In this document: positions 1 to 7,815 of the stretch, piece after piece | Layout of the letters: every line of letters starts with the position of its first letter | How positions within the stretch are numbered: position 1 is the stretch's first letter | Assembly: GCA_016928235.1 (NCBI GenBank) | Contig: JAFGLD010000135.1 | Coordinates: 1 to 34,035, forward strand | Origin: Anaerolineae bacterium | GTDB taxonomy: Bacteria > Chloroflexota > Anaerolineae > Aggregatilineales > UBA3940 | Length of the DNA: 34,035 nucleotides | Reading direction: 5' to 3' | Notes under the pieces: model-generated | Told to the model about the DNA's origin: nothing | Databases searched by the model: none | What the model saw: only the letters and a program-made list of their open reading frames with translations | Position numbers and translations under genes: made by a program

Positions 1-2218
1 GCTGCGTCCCCGCGGCCAACGCCCTCAAATCGGCCAACCGCAAGAAGAAGATATCGTCCGGCCGATTGAGCAGCCCCGCGGCCACCAGATCGCCGGCATC
101 GGTCAGTAAACCTCTCCGGATGGCGGTCATGATCCGGATGGCGGCGAACTTAGGGCTCTCGCGCAGGCCAACCAGTTCGCGGACGCGGTGGATCATCTTG
201 CCTGCCACCCATGCCTTGAACCTGCCGCCCGGGCTCTGCCTGATCATCGTAAGCAGCTTTGCCTTAGCCTCCTCAGCAGCCTCTGTTCCGCGCCGGAAGA
301 CAATATCCGGAGAGGGTACATCGTCACCAATTTGCAGATAGCTCCGCAAAGCCTGGATGAGCGAAGCCGGCTCCTCGCGCCAGCGCGCCCGCCCCATGTC
401 GATCTCCCCCACGCCGCGCGCGCCATAGTGCTCCATGAAATTATCGAGGGCTCTCTGAGCAACAGGCGGCAGCGTCCCGCCCAAATACTCAGCGGCCAGA
501 ATTGCCGCGTCTGTTTGAACAAAATGCTGCGCGGCGGCTTTATCTGCCTTGATGGTGCAGGCCGTACGCCACAAGGCCAAGTCCATCTCTGTTGTAACGT
601 TGTGGGGCAGGCCGCGTGTCAGCTCCAGCACCGCGCGCTCGCCGTCGGGCAGATCGGCGCACAGCCGCAGCAGCAGCTGCATCGGTACCTGTCCGGAGGC
701 CACGCCGGGTATCAGCCATCTAAAGAAGAATACCGGTAAACCGGACATCACGCTTTCGATGACATCCAGCCGCTCATCCAACGACCTGACGGCAGCATGT
801 CGAGCAGCGATGTCGCCGACCACAGTCTCGATCTTGCGCAGCAGGCGTTTACGTCCCCACACCGGCGCGATCTGGTTGGGTATCACAGTAAACAGGATCG
901 GTATGATGATCCGCAGAAATCCCAGCCGTGTCTTTAACTTCAGGCGGCCTTTCCGGACGACCAGGCGCGGATCGTCCATCAGCATCTCAATGGTATCCCG
1001 ACTGCCCGGCTCGATCGCTCCCATGAAAACACCGAGAACACCGCGTCCCACAGAGCTTCGAAAAAGCGGCGTGGTGTTCAAAAACAGACGGCTGCCCGCC
1101 TCGAAGAAACCCCTTATTGTCTCGACCGTTACCCGTACCCCAAAGACTTTGCTGAAAGCCACCATCATCAACCGAAAGCCGTCGGCGCCGAAGGGCGTAA
1201 ATGGGTCGAGCATGCCCTGGATTGCTCCAAGCGAGAACAATACCAGGAATTCGCCATCCCTTATGCCGATGGGCATCGGATACAGCGATGTAATCGGGCG
1301 CGATTGGACGATGGATAACCGCCCCTCCGCCCAGGCCCACTCGATATCCTGCGGGGCGCCAAAGGCTTGCTCGATGCGTCGTCCCAGCGCGGCCAGCTCC
1401 AGAATTTGCTCGTCAGGCAGTGCCTGCTGCGTCGACGCGTCTTCCGTTACGGTCTGCGTTCCACCGCCTGACTGCCCGCGGATCGAGAGCGCTTTAGCGC
1501 CCAAGGTTTTTCTCAAGATTTGGCCATCATCCACCACATAGTGATCGGGCTCGACCTGGCCGGAGACCAGCGCTTCGCCCAGCCCCAATGTCGCGTCGAT
1601 GACTGTTTCGGAGCGCTTGCCGGTCAGCGGGTTGGCGGTGAACAGCACGCCTGATGCTTCACTGGGCACCATTTGCTGGACAACCACCGCCAGCGCCACG
1701 TCGCCTTGTGCAATGCCATTGCGGGCACGGTAGCCGATAGCCCGCGCCGTCCACAGGCTGCCCCAGCAGTCGACGACTGCCTTAAGCAGCGCCGCTTCGC
1801 CTACGATGTTGAGATAGGTATCCTGCTGCCCGGCGAAGGACATATCGGGCAGGTCTTCGGCAGTAGCTGATGAACGTACGGCGACGGCGATTGATTGACG
1901 ATTGAGATCGGCGTAGGCGCAGCGGATTGCGTCGGCGATGTCGGTGGGGATTTTCCCGGCGGCAAAGCGACTGCGAATTGTGGTCGATGCCGCTTCGAGC
2001 GCGGCGGGATTATCGGCCTGGAGGTTTTCGCAGGCGCGCAGGATATCCTCCTGGAGGTGGTTGGCCTCCACGAAGGCGCGGTAGGCGTCGGTGGTGACAC
2101 AGAATCCCGGCGGCACCGGGAACCCGGCCTGGAGTAGAGCGCCCAGGTTGGCGCCTTTGCCCCCTGCCAGCGGAAGCGAGGATCGTTCAAGCTCATCGAG
2201 AAGTTTGACATCAGTCAT
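1..2218 (-). CDS. Rifampicin-phosphotransferase-like dikinase, paralogue 1 (C-terminus beyond left edge)
   Basis: An uninterrupted minus-strand frame starts at the ATG at 2218, preceded by a GAGGA-type ribosome site, and runs off the window; 739 residues are visible. The N-terminal 330 or so residues form a PEP-synthase-type ATP-binding domain. Motifs seen are GGKGANLGALLQAGFPVPPG, VAVRSSATAEDLPDMSFAGQ, VLFTANPLTG and a QSRPIT end. A helical middle domain follows, with NVTTEMDLALW and YGARGVGEIDMGRARW, which resemble the substrate domain of rifampicin phosphotransferases. The phosphohistidine domain expected at the C-terminus lies outside. The nearest homologue is the gene just upstream in the same operon (gap 63 nt). 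By eye the ATP domains are about four-fifths identical, while the middle domains are much more diverged. The substrate is unknown; the architecture excludes an ordinary PEP synthase less firmly here than in paralogue 2. Confidence 0.85.
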   Translation of the reverse strand, partial: MTDVKLLDELERSSLPLAGGKGANLGALLQAGFPVPPGFCVTTDAYRAFVEANHLQEDILRACENLQADNPAALEAASTTIRSRFAAGKIPTDIADAIRCAYADLNRQSIAVAVRSSATAEDLPDMSFAGQQDTYLNIVGEAALLKAVVDCWGSLWTARAIGYRARNGIAQGDVALAVVVQQMVPSEASGVLFTANPLTGKRSETVIDATLGLGEALVSGQVEPDHYVVDDGQILRKTLGAKALSIRGQSGGGTQTVTEDASTQQALPDEQILELAALGRRIEQAFGAPQDIEWAWAEGRLSIVQSRPITSLYPMPIGIRDGEFLVLFSLGAIQGMLDPFTPFGADGFRLMMVAFSKVFGVRVTVETIRGFFEAGSRLFLNTTPLFRSSVGRGVLGVFMGAIEPGSRDTIEMLMDDPRLVVRKGRLKLKTRLGFLRIIIPILFTVIPNQIAPVWGRKRLLRKIETVVGDIAARHAAVRSLDERLDVIESVMSGLPVFFFRWLIPGVASGQVPMQLLLRLCADLPDGERAVLELTRGLPHNVTTEMDLALWRTACTIKADKAAAQHFVQTDAAILAAEYLGGTLPPVAQRALDNFMEHYGARGVGEIDMGRARWREEPASLIQALRSYLQIGDDVPSPDIVFRRGTEAAEEAKAKLLTMIRQSPGGRFKAWVAGKMIHRVRELVGLRESPKFAAIRIMTAIRRGLLTDAGDLVAAGLLNRPDDIFFLRLADLRALAAGTQ

Positions 2219-2281
2219 GGATGTGTCCTCAGTGGCACACAGCAGCCATCTTTATCACAGAAAGTATAGTTTCAAAGGATA

Positions 2282-4981
2282 CTACAAAATAGTCACTTCC
2301 CCAGTACTGCCGTTCACCCGCACGCGCTGGCCGGTCGTGAGGCGCGTCGTGGCCTGGCTGACGCCTACCACCGCTGGGATGCCGTACTCGCGGGCCACCA
2401 CCGAGCCGTGGGTGACCATTCCACCCACTTCCATGACCAAACCACCCGCCGCCAGAAAGAGCGGCGTCCAGGCCGGGTCGGTCGCCGGGCAAACCAGTAT
2501 CTCGCCGGGCACCAGTTGTGTGCCGTTCGGATTGCGCACCACGCGTACCACGCCTTCAACTACCCCTGCCGATACCGGGCTGCCGACCAATGTGTCAGGT
2601 CCAGCCTCCGCAAGCTTACTGGTGCTTTCATAGAAAGCTGTACCGTCGCTCAGGAGCAAGCGTGGAATGCGTCTGCGTCGAATCTCGCGCTCATAAACTG
2701 CGCGTCTTTCGGCGATAAGTTGGCGCCAATCACGGCTTTCGCCGGCGCCCAGAGCCTTGATCTCCGCTAAATGCAGGTAGAACAGGTCATCTGCCTCCTG
2801 GATCGTGCCGTCAGCCACCAGTCTTTCTCCCGCTCTGAGCATTGCCATGCGCAGTGGCCCAAGTAGACTGATGATGACGAATTTGGGGCTTTCACGCAGT
2901 CCACCCAGCTCGCGTATCCGCCGCGCTGTCCACTTAATCAGCATAGCCTTGAGCTGGCCGAAACGCCTACTCCGGAAAGCATCAACCAGACGTTCCTGCG
3001 CCTGCCGGGCCTTTTCTTTCCCGGCCGTGAAAACGGCTTCGGGCGAGAGACGTTCGTCGGTTATTTGCAGGTAGCTCCTCAGCACCTGGAAGATGTGGGT
3101 AGGGTCTTCGTTCCAGCGTTGGCGGCCCAGATCGATCTCGCCCACGCCCCGCAGACCGTAGCTTTCGAGAAACTGTGTGATGGCCTCTTGCACTGCTGTG
3201 GGCAGCATCCCGGCGCGAAATTCGGTTATCAGTGCCGGAATATCAGCATTGCTGAAATGTTCCGCCGCAGTGGTATCCGATCGGATCACTTGTGAAATGC
3301 GCCAGAGCTGCAAATCCATCTCGGTGGTAACGTTGTTTGGCATTCCACGTGTCAACCCCATCACCCACTCGGATGCATCGGGCACGCTGGCCGTTTGGCG
3401 CCACAATGCATGTAAAGGAATCTGCCCGGAGATGACAGCCGGGAACAAGTGAGGTGCGTGAACCTTCACCACAAAAGCTGTCGTCTCTTCCATCGCCTGC
3501 GCCAATTCCGAAATAGCATGTGTTTCTGAGTAACGTTCGTGGACACACCGGAAAGAGTGATCGATCAGATTTTGGAGACGAATGCGGCCGCGCCGGGGGA
3601 AGAGTAAGTTGAAGAGAATGTTGTACACTATTGGCGCTGCGCCACGCAGAATGTTTAACCAATCCCGGAACCGCGGCTCATGGCGCGGGAACTGCGGATC
3701 ATCCGTCACCTCTTGCAGAATCTGAGCTGCTATGGAGTCCATGCTTTGGATGAAGAGACTAATCCCTGTACGCCCAAGTGAGGTAGACAATGGACCGGTG
3801 AAGTTGACAAACAGCCGTTCACCCGCGGATAACAAGACGCGTTGCTCATCCGGGCCAACCTTGATGCCAAACAGAAGTGCCATGTTGGAGGCCAACAGCT
3901 TAAGCGCATCCTGTCCCAGAGGCGTATAAGGGTCAAGCATGCCCTGCCATGACGCAAAGGAGAAGAACACCTCGAATTTTCCCGCATCTACTCTCTCCGG
4001 AAGCGGGTAGAGTGAGGTGATTGGGCGTGACTGGATGGCATACAATTGTCCGTCCGCCCAGGCCCACTCCAGGTCTTGAGGGCAGCCAAAGGTCGTCGCT
4101 GCTTGCTGCCCCAGTTGGCTTAGTGCCAGGATTTGCTCGTCAGGGAGAGCCTGCCGATTGGCGGCATTTTCATCGATGGTCTGTGTGCCGCCGCCTGCCA
4201 GCCCTCGGACGGCAATTGCCTTGGCTCCCAGCGTCTTGCTCAGGATGTGCCCGTCGTCCACTATGTAGTGATCGGGCTCGACCTGCCCGGAGACCAACGC
4301 CTCGCCCAGCCCCAATGTGGCATCGATGACCGTCTCGGAGCGCTTGCCGGTCAATGGATTGGCCGTAAAGAGCACGCCGGAGGCTTCGCTGGGGATCATC
4401 TGCTGGACGACCACCGCCAGCGCCACATCCCCCTGGTCGATGCCGTTACGCGCGCGATAGCCGATGGCTCGCGCTGTCCACAGGCTGCTCCAGCAGTCGA
4501 CCACCGACCGCACGAGTGCTTCCTCGCCGACGATATTGAGATAGGTATCCTGCTGCCCGGCAAAGGACATGTCGGGCAGGTCTTCGGCGGTGGCCGATGA
4601 GCGCACCGCCACTGCCATTGGGTGATTGGGTGATTGACGACCTTTGGTCGTTGTGATTGAGTGATTGAGGTTGATGTAGGCCAGGCGGACATCATTAGCG
4701 ATATCGGTGTGCATCTTCCCCCCCGCAAAGCGGGCACGGATGGTGGTCGATGCGGCTTCGAGCGCGGCGAGGTTATCGACCTGGAGGTTTTCACAGGCAT
4801 GCAGGATATCCTCCTGGAGGTGATTAGCCTCCACGAAGACGCGGTAGGCGTCGGTGGTGACACAGAATCCCGGCGGAACCGGGAACCCGGCCTGGAGCAG
4901 AGCACCCAGGTTGGCGCCCTTCCCTCCCGCCGTCGGCAGATCGTTCTTGCTAAGCTTGGTGAGTGGTTTGACGATTGACAT
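2282..4981 (-). CDS. Rifampicin-phosphotransferase-like dikinase, paralogue 2 (complete)
   Basis: 899 residues; start ATG at 4981 preceded by AAGGA with suitable spacing. Domain order is an ATP-binding domain (about 1-335), a helical middle domain (about 340-770) and a C-terminal swivelling phosphohistidine domain (about 790-899). The last contains GGMVTHGSVVAREYGIPAVV with the predicted phospho-carrier His at residue 858. Having the His domain at the C-terminus with no PEP-binding TIM barrel is the arrangement of rifampicin phosphotransferase, not PEP synthase. The middle domain also carries YGLRGVGEIDLGRQRW, a typical signature of that family. Such enzymes transfer the beta-phosphate of ATP to a small molecule. 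The gene lies 25 nt behind the DUF385 reductase in a TetR/MFS operon, which fits a resistance or detoxification role. The actual substrate is inferred only. A 12-residue insertion of repeat DNA lies just before the VAVRSSATAEDLP motif. Confidence 0.88.
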   Translation of the reverse strand: MSIVKPLTKLSKNDLPTAGGKGANLGALLQAGFPVPPGFCVTTDAYRVFVEANHLQEDILHACENLQVDNLAALEAASTTIRARFAGGKMHTDIANDVRLAYINLNHSITTTKGRQSPNHPMAVAVRSSATAEDLPDMSFAGQQDTYLNIVGEEALVRSVVDCWSSLWTARAIGYRARNGIDQGDVALAVVVQQMIPSEASGVLFTANPLTGKRSETVIDATLGLGEALVSGQVEPDHYIVDDGHILSKTLGAKAIAVRGLAGGGTQTIDENAANRQALPDEQILALSQLGQQAATTFGCPQDLEWAWADGQLYAIQSRPITSLYPLPERVDAGKFEVFFSFASWQGMLDPYTPLGQDALKLLASNMALLFGIKVGPDEQRVLLSAGERLFVNFTGPLSTSLGRTGISLFIQSMDSIAAQILQEVTDDPQFPRHEPRFRDWLNILRGAAPIVYNILFNLLFPRRGRIRLQNLIDHSFRCVHERYSETHAISELAQAMEETTAFVVKVHAPHLFPAVISGQIPLHALWRQTASVPDASEWVMGLTRGMPNNVTTEMDLQLWRISQVIRSDTTAAEHFSNADIPALITEFRAGMLPTAVQEAITQFLESYGLRGVGEIDLGRQRWNEDPTHIFQVLRSYLQITDERLSPEAVFTAGKEKARQAQERLVDAFRSRRFGQLKAMLIKWTARRIRELGGLRESPKFVIISLLGPLRMAMLRAGERLVADGTIQEADDLFYLHLAEIKALGAGESRDWRQLIAERRAVYEREIRRRRIPRLLLSDGTAFYESTSKLAEAGPDTLVGSPVSAGVVEGVVRVVRNPNGTQLVPGEILVCPATDPAWTPLFLAAGGLVMEVGGMVTHGSVVAREYGIPAVVGVSQATTRLTTGQRVRVNGSTGEVTIL
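4617..4668. repeat. Octamer repeat and hairpin inside the ATP domain of paralogue 2
   Basis: Two copies of ATTGGGTG are followed by a perfect 6-bp hairpin (ACGACC-TTT-GGTCGT, 4637-4651) and two copies of GTGATTGA. Compared with paralogue 1, this adds 12 residues in frame without disturbing the flanking ATP-binding motifs. A 16-nt piece (4652-4667) recurs exactly at 33872-33887 in an unrelated gene. Read on the coding strand, the octamer contains no stop codon in any frame, which may explain why it is tolerated in genes. Confidence 0.7.
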
Positions 4982-5006
4982 AGTTCTTTCCTTGAAAGTG
5001 AGTCTA

Positions 5007-5528
5007 CTAATCCTGACCTGATCCCATGTTCATTCCGGCCTTATGAACAGTTCTATCTCCATCCGTCTCCTCATGGACCATCACGAGGGTCAACCCGGCG
5101 GCATGGGCTTCCAACTGGGCTCGGCTAGGCGGATTGCTCAATCCCTCCGCCTTGAGCATCGCCCCCACCATTTTCGGATGGCGCTGCAGCCGCATCTCCA
5201 GGAAATCGGCAATGCGAGGGATGTCGCTGACGATCTCGGCAATTCCACGAAATTGCCGCCTACCCACCCGTATCGTAACATTCGAATTCGCTGCGATGTT
5301 CCGGACCCAATCGGCCTGCCGGCCGCGCGCCGCGCCAAGGTAGATTGCACCATCGACCTCCTCATATTGAAGCGGTGTCACACGTGGCATCCCGGATTTC
5401 CGCCCGGTGGTTGTGAGGAGCAGAATGAGCCTCCCCATCAGCGGCCCCAACCCTAGTGCATACACCACACGTGGGGGATAATGGATGAGACGCAAAAGCG
5501 ATTTTGGGGTACGCGCAAACGATGACAT
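5007..5528 (-). CDS. DUF385 / F420H2-dependent nitroreductase-family protein
   Basis: 173 residues. The pattern TTTGRKSGMPRVTPL, then GAIYLGAARGRQADWVRNI, then a N-x-N-V-T-I-R-V-G segment is the split-barrel signature of the deazaflavin (F420)-dependent nitroreductase family (DUF385, Ddn-like). Members use reduced F420 to reduce quinones, nitro compounds or other activated substrates. The ATG at 5528 directly abuts the stop codon of the MFS gene with no gap, so translation is probably coupled. The gene is followed 25 nt later by the phosphotransferase-like gene. Its place between an exporter and two antibiotic-kinase-like enzymes suggests xenobiotic reduction, but the substrate cannot be read from sequence. 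The cofactor is assumed from the family; no F420 biosynthesis gene is in the window. Confidence 0.82.
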   Translation of the reverse strand: MSSFARTPKSLLRLIHYPPRVVYALGLGPLMGRLILLLTTTGRKSGMPRVTPLQYEEVDGAIYLGAARGRQADWVRNIAANSNVTIRVGRRQFRGIAEIVSDIPRIADFLEMRLQRHPKMVGAMLKAEGLSNPPSRAQLEAHAAGLTLVMVHEETDGDRTVHKAGMNMGSGQD

Positions 5529-6752
5529 TTAGCGTCCTTTCCGGCTCACTGTGACAGCCGCTGCTGTCGCCATGAGCGCCAATAGACCAATTCCACCCAG
5601 CACCACTACCGGGCCAGCGCGCTCGACCAGAATACCGGACAGCGCCGATGCCAGCAGAGTGGCGCAACCCATCAGGGCCTGCGAGATACCCATCAACCGC
5701 CCACGCAGGTTTTCCGATGCTGTCTGGAGGATAGTCTGGGCATTGACCTGAACCAGGGTCATCCCCAGACCAATCGTCACACCAAAAACCAGCGCCAGGG
5801 GCAGGTTGGGCGACCAGGGTAGTGCTGCTATCCCGATGGCCATCAGCCCGGCACCAACCGCTGCCAACCGGATGCGCTCGAAATGGCGGCTGAGGCCGTT
5901 GGCAGCGATGGCCCCCACGACCATCCCCCCACCCATCGCCGACATCAAGATGCCAAACTTGCTGGTCTCGATCCCCAGGATATCACTCACAATGACCACA
6001 CCGGTTACGGAGAGAGTACCAATAATCAGAAAAGCAGCCGTAGACAATATGAGCGCGGCGAACACGACAGGTTGAGAGCGAACGAACCTGAACCCTTCGC
6101 GCAGGTCGGCCCCCAGGCTATGATCTACAACTTGGCGCTGTTGATGGGGGATGGTGAGCAGTCCAACTGCGATTGCGGGAGCAAGGAACGTGCTCGCATC
6201 GACATAGAAGGCAGCCGACAGCCCATAGCTCTCAGTAATCCAGGTGCCGATGGCCGGGCCAATCGCAATCGCGCCCACAAAGGCAATGGCGAAGAGCGAG
6301 TTGGCCGCTACCAGCGCCTCTGGCGACACCAGATCAGGGATGGTCGATGCGCGCGCCGGGACAAAGAACTGGCTGACCGTCGACATGATCAGGTAGGCGA
6401 CAAACACAAAGGCGATGCCCGGCACAATCGGGATCAGCAGGACAATCAGCCCTTGCAGTAGATTGGATGCCACCATCACCCACTTGCGGTTCCAGCGATC
6501 GACGCAGGCACCGGCTACGCTGCCCAGGGCCAGTGCCGGGATCGACTTGAGCACCATCAACAGCCCCACCGCGCCGGCCGACTGGGTGCGGTCGTAGACC
6601 AGCGTCACCAGCGCGACCATGATGAGCCGATCACCGATCAGAGAGAGAGCCTCGCTCAACCACAACACGATGAACCCTGGGTGGCGCAAAACTCCGGCAA
6701 AGCCGGCCTGTTTTTTAATGATACTTGATGGGGTAGCAATGTTTTCAGCCAT
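5529..6752 (-). CDS. Major facilitator superfamily exporter (MFS_3/EntS-like)
   Basis: 407 residues, nearly all hydrophobic helices of an MFS transporter. The N-terminus reads LRHPGFIVLWLSEALSLIGD, the first helix and loop typical of the MFS_3/EntS drug- and siderophore-exporter group. It is followed by ACVDRWNRKWVM, a cytoplasmic-loop signature with acidic and basic residues. The length matches the family. The start at ATG 6752 has GAGGG a few bases upstream. A 16-bp palindrome identical (inverted) to the TetR operator lies 16 nt ahead of the start, so the exporter may have its own regulated promoter as well as read-through from tetR. The end overlaps nothing but touches the next start. The cargo is unknown; efflux of whatever the TetR protein senses is the natural inference. 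Confidence 0.9.
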   Translation of the reverse strand: MAENIATPSSIIKKQAGFAGVLRHPGFIVLWLSEALSLIGDRLIMVALVTLVYDRTQSAGAVGLLMVLKSIPALALGSVAGACVDRWNRKWVMVASNLLQGLIVLLIPIVPGIAFVFVAYLIMSTVSQFFVPARASTIPDLVSPEALVAANSLFAIAFVGAIAIGPAIGTWITESYGLSAAFYVDASTFLAPAIAVGLLTIPHQQRQVVDHSLGADLREGFRFVRSQPVVFAALILSTAAFLIIGTLSVTGVVIVSDILGIETSKFGILMSAMGGGMVVGAIAANGLSRHFERIRLAAVGAGLMAIGIAALPWSPNLPLALVFGVTIGLGMTLVQVNAQTILQTASENLRGRLMGISQALMGCATLLASALSGILVERAGPVVVLGGIGLLALMATAAAVTVSRKGR

Positions 6753-6767
6753 AAACCCTCGGCCAGA

Positions 6768-6783
6768 CCGACCGTTCGGTCGG
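6768..6783. promoter_or_regulatory. TetR operator O2, in front of the MFS gene
   Basis: The sequence CCGACCGTTCGGTCGG has perfect 6-bp arms around a 4-bp centre. It is the exact reverse complement of the site at 7394-7409, and lies between the tetR stop and the MFS start. The duplication beside both genes strongly suggests binding by the adjacent TetR protein. Confidence 0.8.
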
Positions 6784-6808
6784 ATAAAGAGATAAAAAAA
6801 AGAAGGCG

Positions 6809-7381
6809 TCAGTGCTGCGCAATGCCATTAAAAAATACATCGAGCAATGCGGCGGCGGTTTGTTCTGACGATATAAGCCGCTCACCGCTAAGATAAGTTA
6901 CAGCGAATGTTCCCTGGATCATTGTCATCAATACGCGCGCACCCTCTGCCGGGTCTATCGGGCGGAATACACCTTGCTCAATGCCTTGGCTGATGGTCTC
7001 GCTTAGCAGCGAGCGGACTTCTTTCAAGAAAGTCATAAACGTCGATTGCATCTGATCTCGACCTTCAGGCACCTCGCGTCGCACCACCTGGATGACATCG
7101 ATGCCTTCGAGGAGCGAGCTTGTACCTATCTTCAGCGCAACCTCGATGCGCTTGCGCGGATCGGTCTCGGCCCGGATAGCATCCAATAAAGAGGTCTGCT
7201 GATCCATTGTGTTCTTAAGCAACGCCAGGATGATAGTCTGCTTGTCCGGGAAATGATGGTACACCGTCGCTTTTCCAATCCGGGCTTCTTCAGCGATCTG
7301 GCGGATCGAAGTGGCCGTATAGCCTTGTTGGACAAACAAACGGCGGGCAACCTGAAGGATAGTGTCGTAAGTCTCAGCCAT
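6809..7381 (-). CDS. TetR/AcrR-family regulator 1 (controls the MFS operon)
   Basis: 190 residues from the ATG at 7381. An upstream in-frame extension to 7453 would run through the operator and promoter and is rejected. The N-terminal helix-turn-helix is clear: ARRLFVQQGYTATSIRQIAE, then ARIGKATVYHHFPDKQ. The C-terminal ligand domain begins after about residue 65 and ends with a TetR_C-like helix. The gene is first in a minus-strand operon with the MFS exporter, DUF385 reductase and two phosphotransferase-like enzymes. A good promoter (7419-7447) and a palindromic operator lie just upstream, so autorepression is expected, with release by a ligand that is probably also a pump substrate. The ligand cannot be inferred. 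Confidence 0.9.
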   Translation of the reverse strand: MAETYDTILQVARRLFVQQGYTATSIRQIAEEARIGKATVYHHFPDKQTIILALLKNTMDQQTSLLDAIRAETDPRKRIEVALKIGTSSLLEGIDVIQVVRREVPEGRDQMQSTFMTFLKEVRSLLSETISQGIEQGVFRPIDPAEGARVLMTMIQGTFAVTYLSGERLISSEQTAAALLDVFFNGIAQH

Positions 7382-7393
7382 GATCCTTGTCTC

Positions 7394-7409
7394 CCGACCG
7401 AACGGTCGG
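7394..7409. promoter_or_regulatory. TetR operator O1, in front of tetR-1
   Basis: The sequence CCGACCGAACGGTCGG has perfect 6-bp arms. It lies between the -10 box and the tetR start codon (13 nt from the ATG), where a bound dimer would block transcription. It is identical, in inverted orientation, to 6768-6783. Confidence 0.82.
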
Positions 7410-7418
7410 TCTGGGAAT

Positions 7419-7447
7419 AGTATATAGGCAAGAAAGAGAACTGTCAA
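7419..7447 (-). promoter_or_regulatory. Promoter of the TetR-MFS-DUF385-phosphotransferase operon
   Basis: On the minus strand there is TTGACA (7442-7447), a 17-bp spacer and TATACT (7419-7424). The operator follows directly downstream, overlapping the expected start point. Confidence 0.7.
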
Positions 7448-7520
7448 GACCAATACCGGGTAAGTTCCCGATGCTTACACGTGGCAGCATACCAAGACAA
7501 TCGGGAGAAGCTCACATTGA

Positions 7521-7586
7521 GGATACAAGTTCGATACAAGATCGATATAGGATGGATATAAGATCGATACAGTATCGATACGGAAT
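7521..7586. repeat. Six-copy 11-bp tandem repeat between divergent TetR genes
   Basis: Six consecutive 11-bp units begin at 7521, 7532, 7543, 7554, 7565 and 7576, each of the form SGATAYARGAT with small variations (for example CGATACAAGAT and CGATATAGGAT). The array is not coding in a convincing frame. It lies about 75 bp upstream of the tetR-1 promoter and 165 bp upstream of the tetR-2 promoter. It could be a phased binding array or a bent spacer; function unknown. Confidence 0.75.
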
Positions 7587-7748
7587 GCCGACGGGACGCC
7601 TACAGCCATCACGAATAGTAGTGGAAACAGCAGTCTGCTCGGTCTTGTTTCCAGGTATGCCGGGACTGGTCGCGACATCAGGCCGTAAGGGAGACCCTTT
7701 GTGAGGATCACGTCTCCGGATCATGGCCTGGGCTGAGCGCCTAATGGA

Positions 7749-7776
7749 TTGACAACGCCAGAAACCCGGCTAGAAT
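7749..7776 (+). promoter_or_regulatory. Promoter of the tetR-2 / ABC exporter operon
   Basis: A perfect TTGACA (7749-7754), a 16-bp spacer and TAGAAT (7771-7776) are present. The predicted start point falls inside the palindromic operator immediately downstream. Confidence 0.7.
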
Positions 7777-7780
7777 AATA

Positions 7781-7796
7781 GTTAGTACTCACTAAC
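7781..7796. promoter_or_regulatory. Operator for TetR-2
   Basis: GTTAGTACTCACTAAC has perfect 6-bp arms (GTTAGT/ACTAAC) around a 4-bp centre. It starts 4 bp after the -10 box and ends 19 bp before the tetR-2 start. Geometry matches O1 and O2 but the sequence differs, so the two TetR circuits should not cross-talk. Confidence 0.75.
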
Positions 7797-7815
7797 ATTT
7801 CAGCAGGATAGGCTG

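Noticed and set aside
2282..4981. Naming the two dikinases PEP synthase
   Set aside because: The complete copy has its phosphohistidine domain at the C-terminus and lacks the PEP-binding TIM barrel, so the order fits rifampicin phosphotransferase instead.
7382..7453. Longer N-terminus for TetR-1
   Set aside because: It would translate through the promoter -10 box and the operator; the ATG at 7381 begins exactly at the TetR domain.
7521..7586. CRISPR array
   Set aside because: Units are 11 bp and directly adjacent, with no spacers and no cas gene in the window.
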